A stretch of DNA of 64,000 nucleotides, taken from positions 149,992 through 213,991 of the forward strand of contig NZ_RZNF01000004.1 in the NCBI RefSeq assembly GCF_003992725.1. The letters run 5' to 3'. The notes under the pieces were generated by a model that saw only the letters and a program-made list of their open reading frames with translations, was not told where the DNA came from and searched no databases. The translations under genes and the position numbers were made by a program. Below are positions 9,777 to 19,000 of this stretch, piece by piece. Each line of letters begins with the position of its first letter. Within the stretch, counting starts at the first letter, position 1. The stretch is from Rhodomicrobium lacus (GTDB taxonomy: Bacteria; Pseudomonadota; Alphaproteobacteria; Rhizobiales; Rhodomicrobiaceae).

Positions 9777-10874
9777 ATGGTCTGGAAGGAAGCGAGATGC
9801 GCGACCGGGGAAGAACATGTCGCCGCAGAGCGCAGGCGCGGGCGCGGAGCGGTCTCCAACGCAACCGGGCGTTTCGAGCCCGAGCGGCGCGAGGCGCTGG
9901 ACGACGGCTGGGATTGTCTCGACGATCTGCCGCATTTCAAGACGGAAGTGCGGGAGGAACGCGTCAAGACCATCATCGCGCGGAACAATTCGCCCGATAT
10001 CGGTTTCGACCGCTCGATCAATCCTTATCGAGGCTGCGAACATGGCTGCATTTATTGTTATGCGCGACCGTCCCATGCCTATTGGGGCTGGTCGGCTGGC
10101 CTCGATTTCGAAACGAAGCTCGTCGCGAAGGTGAATGCCGCCGAGGCTCTGGAAGCGGAACTCGCCCGGCCCGGTTACGAGCCCGCCACCATCATGATCG
10201 GGGCCAACACCGACGCCTATCAGCCCGTGGAACGCGAGCGGAAAATTACACGCGCGGTGCTGGAGGTGCTGGAGCGCAGTTCGCATCCGGTTGCGCTCGT
10301 GACCAAGTCGGCGCTCGTGCTTCGCGACATCGACATCCTCGCCCGTCTTGCGGAGCGCGCTCTGGTGCGTGTCGCCATTTCCATCACCACGCTCGACCAT
10401 CGCCTCGCGCGTCGGATGGAGCCGCGCGCCTCGACGCCCCAGCGGCGCCTGGAAGCAATCCGCAAACTCGCGGCGGAGAAAATCCCCGTGGCCGTCATGG
10501 CCGCGCCCTTGATCCCCGCCCTCACAGACCACGAACTCGAATCCATCCTGAAGGTGGCGGCGGAAGCCGGCGCTTCGGACGCGGGCTACGTGCTCCTTCG
10601 CCTGCCGCTCGAAGTAAGCCCTCTATTTCAGGAGTGGCTGCGTTCCGAGTTTCCCCATCGCGCCGACCGCGTCATGTCCCTCGTCCGCCAGACGCGCGAA
10701 GGCAAGGATTACGTTTCGCGCTTCGGCGAGCGGCACAGTGGAACCGGCCACTACGCGGAACAGATCGCCACGCGGTTTCAGATTGCAACGCGCCGCCTCG
10801 ATCTTCGCAAACGCGACCTGAGTTTACGCCGCGACCTGTTTCGACGGCCGGGCACTCAGCTCAGCCTTTTCTGA
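9777..10874 (+). CDS. PA0069-family radical SAM protein (SplB-like)
   Basis: This is a radical S-adenosylmethionine enzyme of about 365 residues. The iron-sulfur CX3CX2C motif is in RGCEHGCIYCYARPSHAY (about residues 84-101). It is followed by the barrel elements PATIMIGANTDAYQPVERE and VRVAISITTLDHRLARRMEP. The C-terminal GRPGTQLSLF-like end is typical of the PA0069/spore-photoproduct-lyase-related group. ATG 9777 has AGGG about nine bases upstream; an in-frame ATG at 9735 is an alternative. The reaction of this family is not established. Confidence 0.88.
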   Translation: MVWKEARCATGEEHVAAERRRGRGAVSNATGRFEPERREALDDGWDCLDDLPHFKTEVREERVKTIIARNNSPDIGFDRSINPYRGCEHGCIYCYARPSHAYWGWSAGLDFETKLVAKVNAAEALEAELARPGYEPATIMIGANTDAYQPVERERKITRAVLEVLERSSHPVALVTKSALVLRDIDILARLAERALVRVAISITTLDHRLARRMEPRASTPQRRLEAIRKLAAEKIPVAVMAAPLIPALTDHELESILKVAAEAGASDAGYVLLRLPLEVSPLFQEWLRSEFPHRADRVMSLVRQTREGKDYVSRFGERHSGTGHYAEQIATRFQIATRRLDLRKRDLSLRRDLFRRPGTQLSLF

Positions 10875-10891
10875 CGGAGGGCAAAGGCGTC

Positions 10892-11611
10892 ATGGAAAGC
10901 GCAGCGACGGCAAAAAACGTGCGTATCGCGGTCTGGACGCTTGATTGCGCAAGCGTGGCAGTTCATGAACAGCCAATGCCGCCTCGCACGACACAAAAGC
11001 CCACGCGCCGCCCGGATCTCGCACTCCAGCGAAAATATGGAGGGCTCGTCGCCGGTGTCGACGAAGCAGGTCGCGGACCTTGGGCCGGTCCTGTCGTCGC
11101 CGCCGCCGTGATCTTTCACGGCAAGCCTCCGGCGGGCATCAACGACTCGAAGAAGCTCGTTCCCGCGGAGCGCGAAGCGCTGTTTGCGAAGATTTTCGCT
11201 GCGGCGCATGTGGGAATCGGCATCGCGCCGGTCGAACTGATCGACGATATCAACATCTACCACGCCACCCATCGCGCCATGTGCGACGCAATCGCAGCGC
11301 TGGCGATAGCGCCGGGCGCGGCACTCATCGACGGCAATCGCTGCCCTAAGCTCGACATTCCCGTCGAGGCGCTCGTCTCGGGCGATGCGCTCTCGATCTC
11401 CATAGCGGCTGCTTCGATCATCGCCAAGGTGACGCGAGACCGGATGATGACGGAACTCGCCTGCGCATTCCCGCCCTACCGCTGGGAGCGAAACAAGGGT
11501 TACGGCACCCAAGATCACGCATCGGCGCTCAAGGAGCATGGCGTTACGCCGCATCACAGAAAAAGCTTCCGCCCGGTATGGGAGCGGTTGATGATGGAGG
11601 CTGCCGCCTGA
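10892..11611 (+). CDS. rnhB: Ribonuclease HII
   Basis: The enzyme cuts RNA at ribonucleotides embedded in DNA and in RNA:DNA hybrids. The catalytic DE pair is in GVDEAGRGPWAGPVVAAAV, with further acidic residues in ALIDGNRCP and in SIAAASIIAKVTRDRMM. The tail GYGTQDHASALKEHGVTPHH is the family signature. From ATG 10892, with GGAGG eleven bases upstream, it has 239 residues. ATG 10976 would give 211 and better matches the family core, so the first 28 residues may be untranslated. It follows the radical SAM gene by 17 bases on the same strand, probably as an operon. Confidence 0.93.
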   Translation: MESAATAKNVRIAVWTLDCASVAVHEQPMPPRTTQKPTRRPDLALQRKYGGLVAGVDEAGRGPWAGPVVAAAVIFHGKPPAGINDSKKLVPAEREALFAKIFAAAHVGIGIAPVELIDDINIYHATHRAMCDAIAALAIAPGAALIDGNRCPKLDIPVEALVSGDALSISIAAASIIAKVTRDRMMTELACAFPPYRWERNKGYGTQDHASALKEHGVTPHHRKSFRPVWERLMMEAAA

Positions 11612-11646
11612 GGCTCGATGAAGCTGGCTTTTTGCCCGAAAAACGG

Positions 11647-11662
11647 CTGGAGCGCGCTCCAG
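11647..11662. repeat. 16-bp perfect palindrome after rnhB
   Basis: CTGGAGCGCGCTCCAG is exactly self-complementary and sits 36 bases downstream of the rnhB stop. No T-run follows, so it is not a classical terminator. It may be a hairpin at the 3' end of the transcript or a protein site. Confidence 0.45.
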
Positions 11663-11813
11663 AGATCATCGAACGCGATTGCGCCGACAGACAGGTTGCC
11701 AAGCTTCGACGCGCTTTTCATTCTGACTGTAATCGTTATGTTACCGTCTGGCTCTCTCCCGACACAGGTGTACGGCATGGCGTGCGTGATCGTTTCTCTC
11801 GTCCGGGGTTTTC

Positions 11814-13643
11814 ATGCGTAAACTCGTCGCCTGGACCATGATTTGGGCCTTGGCGCTGGGGCTGCCGATCCCCGCGTCGCCGGTCGCTTTCGCGCAGACC
11901 CCGCGTATCGTCACAATCGACGAGTGCCGCAACCTCACCGACACCGAAGTGCGCGACCGTATCCGCGAACTGGCCACAACCAGCCTCAAGACGGAATTGA
12001 CGGCGATCGATTACATGACGCTCGTCAATCAGTACTGGGCCAAGGCGGATGTCAACGCGCGTATAGACCGCGAGATCGACGCCGCCGTCGAGGCGGTCCG
12101 CGCCGACTCGAGCTGGGCCGACCGCGCGTATTCCACGATCAGCCAGTCCCGCGCCACGCTTTACGCAACGGCCGTCGCCGAGCGCGCCTACACCTCGCAA
12201 GCCTTCCGCGACGCGATCAACGAACTGGCGACGGGGGTGGCGAAAGAAGCCGCGTCGCGCATCGAGAAAGCGACGTCGCGGATCTCGAACCCGATCATCG
12301 CCTGTGTGCAGACCGCGCTTCAATCGCGCTATGGCGGCGCTGTCGCGCAGGTCTTCGCACAGGAGAGCCAGCGCAATCTCGACGCCGCCGCCGCCGACCA
12401 ATCGCCCGCGAAGATCGAGACGGGAGACCTCGTCGCGACGAACGCCGGCTCGATTTCCGGTCTCGTGCTGATCGTGACACGGCGCGTGATCGGAAAAATC
12501 GTGCAAAGCGTCGGCACGCGCGTCGCAGGGATGGTGGCGAGCCGGATCGTGTCTTCGGTCGCGGGGCTGGCGGGTCTCGCGCTCATCGCGAAGGATATTT
12601 ACGACGCGGGCGACGGGGTGTTTCCGATCATCGCGGAACGCATGAAGTCCGACGAAACGAAACTTCTCATCAAGGAAGAAATCGGCAAGTCGATCCAGAC
12701 CGACATCGGCCAGCAGGTGGAAGTCATCGCCGACGAGACGGCGGAGCGCATCTATACGGTTTGGCTCGATTTCCGCCAGAAGTACAATCGCCTGCTCGCG
12801 CTCAGCGAAAAATCGCCCGCGTTCGCCGATTTCCTCAAGAACAGGCGGCTCGACCAGATCGGACGCCTCGGCCAGATCGTCGACATCGTAAGCGGAACCG
12901 AAGGCGGCGAAGCAGCCGTGCTGGCGCGCGTAGCCAACGGTTCGCTCAATCGCGCCTTGCTCGACCTCTCCGATGCGGCCCTTGTGATCGCGGAAGAGCA
13001 GAAATCCATCGACAAGGCGCTGCGCTGGACACAGGTCGCCGGGCGCGAACTTCCGCGCGTGGTTGAACTCGGCGTCTATCGCTGGCTGCCGGTCGAGGGA
13101 CTGACCACCGAGACACTCCAGAAGATTCTCGCGATCAACGACCGGATCGCCGTCGGGCGCATCGCCAATCTGTCGCCCGAGGCCCGCGACTTCATCCTGA
13201 GCCTCCCCGGCGATCAGGTGCGGGAATTCGCGCGCCGCCTCAACGACCGACAACTTGCGGCTTTCGCGGATTATGAGCGCAACCTGGAACCATCCGCCGC
13301 AAAGCGGCTCCTGCGAGCCGTCACCGACGACCCATCCGTCATGCGCGACCTCACCGCCGAGGGGATTCGCGAGGGGATCCTCGGAAGCCGCGACCAGCTT
13401 GCTGCGCTGGAAATGATGCTGCAGGAGGCTCCCAGCCTTTTCGGATATGGACGCATCCTCAAGGACGCAGCTCTCGTCAGCGGCGGCAACGTCGCATTTC
13501 GTGTGTTCTGGGAGCGCTACTGGCTTGCGGTGCTCGTCGGTTTCTTCCTCATTCTTGTCGTGCTGTCCTGGTTGCGCCGTTTGCTCTTCGGGCGTCCGCA
13601 GCAGATCGTAATCAGGGAGCAGGGAAAGTCGCGCACGCGCTGA
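11814..13643 (+). CDS. Large exported or anchored protein, function unknown
   Basis: Unrecognised 609-residue protein. It has a Sec signal peptide (about 1-27, ending PVAFAQ) and a mostly charged helical body. An unusual central hydrophobic, Gly/Ala/Val-rich stretch with GxxxG-like spacing (about 205-255, from GSISGLVLIVTRRVIG to VAGLAGLALIAKDI) precedes more helical sequence. A single C-terminal transmembrane helix (about 575-593, LAVLVGFFLILVVLSWL) is followed by a basic tail. The topology suggests a periplasmic body anchored by its C-terminus, with a possible membrane-inserting middle. ATG 11814 is followed by KLVAW and fits the signal peptide. It stands alone between rnhB and the YbjQ-like gene. 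Confidence 0.8.
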   Translation: MRKLVAWTMIWALALGLPIPASPVAFAQTPRIVTIDECRNLTDTEVRDRIRELATTSLKTELTAIDYMTLVNQYWAKADVNARIDREIDAAVEAVRADSSWADRAYSTISQSRATLYATAVAERAYTSQAFRDAINELATGVAKEAASRIEKATSRISNPIIACVQTALQSRYGGAVAQVFAQESQRNLDAAAADQSPAKIETGDLVATNAGSISGLVLIVTRRVIGKIVQSVGTRVAGMVASRIVSSVAGLAGLALIAKDIYDAGDGVFPIIAERMKSDETKLLIKEEIGKSIQTDIGQQVEVIADETAERIYTVWLDFRQKYNRLLALSEKSPAFADFLKNRRLDQIGRLGQIVDIVSGTEGGEAAVLARVANGSLNRALLDLSDAALVIAEEQKSIDKALRWTQVAGRELPRVVELGVYRWLPVEGLTTETLQKILAINDRIAVGRIANLSPEARDFILSLPGDQVREFARRLNDRQLAAFADYERNLEPSAAKRLLRAVTDDPSVMRDLTAEGIREGILGSRDQLAALEMMLQEAPSLFGYGRILKDAALVSGGNVAFRVFWERYWLAVLVGFFLILVVLSWLRRLLFGRPQQIVIREQGKSRTR

Positions 13644-13898
13644 TGATTTTGAGCGAATGTCGCGATGCAAGGATCTTGGCGTGCCGATTTATCCGGTGTG
13701 GCGACGCCTGTCAGGCTGGAAGCTTGTTCGCACTGTCTCGCTCACGCCACCAGCAGAGCGCTTTCGCGTTCAGATCCGCCTGCACCAAATCGGAGCCGAT
13801 TTAGCGCAGAAGATCTAAACGACAATCAAGTCTCGGAGCGTCGTGCCGCGTCCGATTTACCGCACGATGCTTAGAACCGAGCACGCAAGGGGGACCAC

Positions 13899-14255
13899 AT
13901 GCAGATTTATACGGTTGAAACTCTTGCCGGGGAACGCGTCAAGGAAGGCGAACTGCTGCACGCGAGCATCGTCCTCGCCGCGAACCTGTTGCGCGACGCG
14001 CGCGAGGCGGTCACCAACGCAGTAGGCGGCAAAATGCTCCGGTACGAGCGGCTGCTCGACCGCGCAACCACCGACGCGTTGGAGCTTCTCAAAGAGAAAG
14101 CTGCGGCGAAAGGCTATGACGGGGTGCTCGCCGTGCGCATCTCGAACCCGTTCATGGTTCAGGGCAGCGCCGCTGTTACCGCCTATGGAACCGGGTTCAC
14201 CTTCGTTTCGAGGGGGGACGCGGAAACCGGCATCCCCAGGCCCGAAGCCCAATAA
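13899..14255 (+). CDS. YbjQ-like (UPF0145) small protein
   Basis: Protein of 118 residues with the YbjQ/UPF0145 layout. A short beta start (MQIYTVETLAGERV) is followed by HASIVLAANLLRDAREAVTN with VGGKMLRYERLLDRA (the family's GAN-xxRD and GG-x-YE blocks). AAAKGYDGVLAVRISN and a final AVTAYGTGFTFV strand complete it. The family forms pentameric rings and is sometimes called heavy-metal-binding, but its biological role is not known. AGGGGG lies seven bases before the ATG. It is a monocistronic-looking gene. Confidence 0.7.
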   Translation: MQIYTVETLAGERVKEGELLHASIVLAANLLRDAREAVTNAVGGKMLRYERLLDRATTDALELLKEKAAAKGYDGVLAVRISNPFMVQGSAAVTAYGTGFTFVSRGDAETGIPRPEAQ

Positions 14256-14265
14256 AGCAGTCACA

Positions 14266-14287
14266 GAAAAGCGGAAACCGGTTTTCC
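14266..14287. repeat. Short imperfect palindromic repeat, copy A
   Basis: The 22-base unit (GAAAAGCGG...CCGGTTTTCC) is an imperfect palindrome with a near copy at 34988-35009 (19 of 22 bases the same). Both lie just after the stop of a plus-strand gene. Similar GGAAA..CCGGTTTTCC elements are common between genes in Rhizobiales genomes. Confidence 0.5.
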
Positions 14288-14486
14288 TCCCCGGAATTGC
14301 GTCGATACGAAGAGGGGGTGCGAGACGCCGATTCCCGGAAGGTCGTTGACGGAGGCCAGGCGGTCGCGTTTCGGAGAAATGCGAAAACGCTCAAGCGTCG
14401 AACCGTCAAGCTGCCGGCCATCAATTGCCAAAGGGCGCGGGGGACTAGCCCACGCGCCAGAAATCGCCAGAGAAATAACGGACCGA

Positions 14487-15050
14487 TTACTCGGCGGCTT
14501 GCGAAGATGGCGAATTCATGCCTTCGAGGCGCGGAGCCGTCGCAATCGGATCTTCCGAGCGGCGCGATTTGCCTTCGAAGAACGCGCCCTGCTCGATGGC
14601 GAGCGACTTGTGGAAAACATCGCCCTCGACGTGGCTCGAAGCCTGCAGCGTCACGCGGTTGCCGCGCACGGAGCCCATGACGCGACCGCGCACGATCACA
14701 TCTTCCGCCACGATGCCGCCGGTAATTTGCGCCTTTTCGCCGACGATCAGCGACGAGCAATGAACGTCGCCCTGAATCTGGCCATCGACCTGAACCTCGC
14801 CACGCGAGAGCACATTGCCCGTGACGGTCAGATCTTCTCCGATGATGGATGGTGCCATGCGGTCTGGTCCCCTGAAGATCGGCGGCTTGGGTGCATAAAC
14901 GGGCTGACCGGCGGAAACCTGGGGAGCCGGGCTTCCGAGCGGAGCCAATCCCTGCACGGGTTGACCGCCAATAGCTTTGCTCGTTGTTTTCGTTATCGGC
15001 TTTTGCGAATCGAAATTGCTCATATCGGTCTCTGGCTTTTTACTGAACAT
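14487..15050 (-). CDS. Bactofilin (polymerising cytoskeletal protein)
   Basis: Protein of 187 residues with one bactofilin (DUF583) beta-helix. A flexible Pro/Gln-rich N-terminus (1-65) leads into the repeated beta-rungs (SIIGEDLTVTGNVLSRGEVQ, VDGQIQGDVHCSSLIVGEKA, GGIVAEDVIVRGRVMGSVRG, TLQASSHVEGDVFHKSLAIE) ending with GAFFEGKSRR. These proteins self-assemble at poles or stalk bases and organise wall synthesis. ATG 15050 has GGAG at suitable spacing. An internal ATG at 15023 is possible. In budding alphaproteobacteria such proteins influence cell shape, but the role here is inferred. Confidence 0.9.
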   Translation of the reverse strand: MFSKKPETDMSNFDSQKPITKTTSKAIGGQPVQGLAPLGSPAPQVSAGQPVYAPKPPIFRGPDRMAPSIIGEDLTVTGNVLSRGEVQVDGQIQGDVHCSSLIVGEKAQITGGIVAEDVIVRGRVMGSVRGNRVTLQASSHVEGDVFHKSLAIEQGAFFEGKSRRSEDPIATAPRLEGMNSPSSQAAE

Positions 15051-15334
15051 CAACGCGACTCCGAGGCGATGCGCGGCGGACGCTTAACCTTTTAGAGCGG
15101 CATCTTCGCCATTTCAACGCCGATCGTGGCTTCGGTGAACACGGCACCGACTTCGCGGCAAAATCGTGCCTTTTCGGGCGCTCATGTACTGCCGCGCACA
15201 TTTGGTCCACAGTGTTGCATGTTCTCAATCAGACCCCTGCCTTTCAGGCGCGCGCCTGGTTGACTGGCCGCTTTTAAACTTGCAATTCGAATAAATTACC
15301 CGGCGCTGTCGATTCAGTTTTTGCAGCGCGCCTG

Positions 15335-15808
15335 TTAATGCTTGCCCGCAGCTTCCCGCACGGCATCCAGCACAGCCTCGGCGTGCCCCGGCACCTTGAC
15401 CTTTCCCCAGCTTTTCAGAATTTTCCCGTCCGGGCCGATCAGAAATGTGGCACGTTCGACGCCCATATACGCACGCCCGTACATTTTCTTCTCGACCCAT
15501 ACGCCGAAAGCCTCGATCGCAGCCTTGTCCGGATCCGACAGAAGCGTGACGCGAAGCCCTTGCTTGTCGCGAAAATTCGCATGGCTTTTTACGCTATCGG
15601 GCGAGATGCCTATGATCTCCGCGCCCGCAGCGGCAAACGTATCCTTCAGGTCGGAGAAGCTCCGCGCCTCGGTTGTGCAGCCGCTCGTGTTATCCTTCGG
15701 GTAGAAATAGACAATCTTGAAGGGAGTCTTCAGGCCGCTTAGCGTGACGATCTTGCCTTCGGCATCGGGCAGCGCGAAATCGGGAGCCAAATCACCATTC
15801 TCAAGCAT
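15335..15808 (-). CDS. bcp: Thiol peroxidase of the Bcp/PrxQ type
   Basis: Peroxiredoxin of 157 residues reducing peroxides with thiols. The thioredoxin-fold start (LENGDLAPDFALPDAEGKIV) leads to the peroxidatic cysteine in YFYPKDNTSGCTTEARSF (about residues 37-54). The last block is ATFLIGPDGKILKSWGKVKV. The cysteine found five residues later in E. coli Bcp is absent (Arg here), so this is a 1-Cys variant or uses an external thiol. The usual TPGC is TSGC. ATG 15808 has AGGAAG upstream. Confidence 0.92.
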   Translation of the reverse strand: MLENGDLAPDFALPDAEGKIVTLSGLKTPFKIVYFYPKDNTSGCTTEARSFSDLKDTFAAAGAEIIGISPDSVKSHANFRDKQGLRVTLLSDPDKAAIEAFGVWVEKKMYGRAYMGVERATFLIGPDGKILKSWGKVKVPGHAEAVLDAVREAAGKH

Positions 15809-16009
15809 GGGTGGGCCTTCCTTTCGTCTCTTTTTCCGGTCTATAGAGGCGAATTGCCAGAAAGAAAAGTCCCGCCGCAACGTCGGCTTTCGTCGGACAC
15901 GCCGGGATCAGGCACGGTACGCGCGAGGCAAGGCTCGCGTTCTACGCTAACGGGGGAGAAGCGGGCATGCGTGTGGCTAAGGCCTCTCGCATGATCCAGT
16001 CGAAGCGCG

Positions 16010-19000
16010 ATGGATGACCGTTTTTCATCGAAAAGCCCGCACCGAGAACTGGTTCCCGAAAGGCATGGTCGCAATTTGGCGAAACCTTCTCCTTCCAAAG
16101 CACAGGTCCAGCTTTCTCGTCTCTCGAAAAGCGGAAAGGTGCTCGCCGACGCCATACCGGGCCACGTCAAAACAGCGTCGCGGCATTCCTTCCGTGTGGG
16201 ATGGCGCTTGTCGGCCGTGCTCGCGGTTGTGTTTTCTCTCGCGGTCGGCGCGCTTTACGCGAGGCTTCTGACCGGGCCGATCTCGTTCGCCTTTCTCGTT
16301 CCCGCCGTGCAGGATAGGCTCAATGCGCAGTTCGACGGCTACTCGCTGCGTGTAGGCGGCGCAATCCTGCGGCTGTCTTCAAGCTGGGGTCTCGAATTCC
16401 GCCTCGCCGACGTCAGCGTCGTCGACGAGAACAATCAGGAAATAGCCAAGGCTCCCCTCGCCTCGGTCGATCTGAGTGAAACTTCGCTTTTCAAGCTCGC
16501 GCTGGCGCCGTCCAAGATAAAGCTGCTGGGCCCCAAGATCCTGATTTTCAACGTGCCCGGCAAAGGTCTGACGCTGACGCCCGAGCCGACGACACCCGCA
16601 CCGAGCCAGGGCTGGGGCGCGAGTCAGGCCGGCCTCGGCGATGCGTGGCAAACCACCGAAGCGACGCCGCAATCACCGGAGGTTGCCGGCGTGCATCAGC
16701 TTGCCCGGCAGGGATTGCATCTCAATGAGCCTGCCGCACTCGGCTTCGATCCGGCGCCCATTCTTCGCCGTCTGTTTGCCGCCATCGGAAAGCGAGGAGC
16801 CGCCTCTCAGGCGTTGAAAAGCATCGGCCTTCAGGACGCGGTGGTGTATTTCGCCAATGAAAACAACGTATCGACGTGGCGGGTTGCCGATTTCCAACTC
16901 AACCTCGACGAACGCGGCGGCAAGAGTATCGTTGGAGGCCGGTTGACGCTGGAACGAAACAGCGCGGTGTGGCACGCGTCGTTTACCGCCGAAAATCGCC
17001 CGACCGAGAAACTTTACAGGGTGACCGCCTCTGTTCAGGACGTGGTGCCGAAGACAATCTGGGATAGCTGGCCGTCCATCGATGCGTTGAAGCTCGTCGA
17101 GCTTCCCGTCAGCGGGGAAGCCCATTTCGACATCGGATATGATGGAAGGCTCACGGGCGGCGATGCCGAAATCCGGCTCGGTGCGGGTCGTTTCTTCGCG
17201 CCGTTCGACCAGAAACATCCGGCCGTCGTCGATGGAGGCACCTTGCGCGTGTCCTACGACAAGGCAAGCCAGGCGATCGTCGTCCGCCCGATGGAACTGC
17301 GCTGGGAGGAAAGCCTGCTCACCCTCTCAGGCCGTGTCGCACGAGAAACCGATCCGGCAACGGGTAGGTCCCTGTGGCGCGCCGGTTTCGACGGCCGGGG
17401 CACGCAGCTTTCCGCCCCGCAATACGCGGTGGCCCCGGTCGCGCTCGATGTATTCCGGATCGAAGGCGCGTATGACGAGGAAACGGACTCGGTCGCGCTG
17501 GACCGCTTTGAACTCGGCAGCCGCTCGTCGCGTCTGGCGTTTTCGGGGCAGGCTTCGCGTGTCAGATCAGGCGGCGCGATATCGCTTGTAGGCGACATAT
17601 CGCCGATGCCCTTCTCCTTCCTGAAAGCTATCTGGCCTGTTTTCGTCGCGAACGGCGCGCGCGAGTGGGCTGGCACAAATCTACCCGTCGCGCAGGTCAC
17701 GGGCGGCACCGTCGCCGTGAACCTGTCGGCCGACCAGATCGCCGCGCTCGACGACGGCGGGGACATCCCGGAGAGCGCGGTTTCAATGCGCATGGGGCTA
17801 TCCGGCGCAAAAATATATCATGTGAAGGGGCTGCCCCCCATCGAAACCCAGGATTCGCAACTGCGCATTCTGGGCCGCCGGTTCGTCTACGATATTCCGG
17901 GCGAAGCGCGCATCGAACTGCCGAGCGGCAAAATCGTCGCGTTCACGGACGGCCAGCTCCTCATCGACGATCTGCGTCCAGAATTTCCCGACGCCGACAT
18001 CCGCTTCAAGGGCGGCGGCGAGGTCGCGGCGGTGCTCGAACTCCTCGACCAGCCGCCGCTCGGCTACGTCAAGGCCGTCGGGTTCAAGCCATCGCTCGTG
18101 AACGGTCAGATGCACGCCTCGTTCGAGGTGAAATTCCCGCTCCTGATGAATCTCAAATTCGAACAGATGTCCATCACCGGGAAAAGCCGTGTCTCGGACA
18201 TCCGCTCGGGTCCGATTCCGGGCGGTGTGTCCTTGAACGGCGGCAATGTCAATTTCGACATCTCGGAAAAGGCCATTGGCGCCAACGGCGACATCCGCGT
18301 GAATGGCGTGCCCGTCACGCTCGTCTGGCAGCGCATCTTCGACGCCCCGCCAGAGAAACAGCCGACGCTTCGCCTTGCATCCATCCTCAACGAGAAGGCC
18401 CGCGACGAGCTTGGCCTGAACGTCAATCACATGGTGAAGGGCGATCTTCCGGTGGCTCTCGCCATCGCGATGCAGCGGGACGGGCCGCCGAGGGTCATGA
18501 TGGAGGCGAACCTCACCAACGCCGACCTGTTTCTCACGGCCATCGGCTGGCGCAAGCCGCCCGGCCAGAAGGCGACCCTCGCTTGCGATGTCGTCCGGCG
18601 CAATGACAACTCGATGCTGTTCGACAATTTCTCGATGACCGGCGACGGCATCGCCATCAACGGGCGCGCCGTCATGAACGACAAGCACCGGCTCGCATCG
18701 TTCAGCTTCCCCGAATTTTCCACCAACGCGCTCACCCATCTTTCCATCGCGGGCGAACTTACATCCCAAAATATCCTGAAGGTGCAGGCCAAGGGCGCGT
18801 CGTTCGACGGGCGGCAATTCTTCAAGACGCTGCTCAGCGCCGGCAAGATCGCCGACAAGGAGCCGGCGCCGCTGAAGGACGAGCCCGGCCTCGACCTCAA
18901 CGTCGAAATCGAGACCGTGTTCGGCTATTACGACACCAGCATCAAATCGATCATCGTCGACGCGAGGCGCCGGGGTGGAAAATTCACCTATATCGAGGCG

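Noticed and set aside
11554..11778. Small minus-strand frame (74 residues) overlapping the end of rnhB
   Set aside because: It overlaps a certain gene by about 60 bases, has no ribosome site and spans the 16-bp palindrome. No family was recognised.
16017..16060. Third copy of the dispersed palindromic repeat at the start of the AsmA-like gene
   Set aside because: Only the first eight bases match well; the rest diverges and lies in coding sequence.
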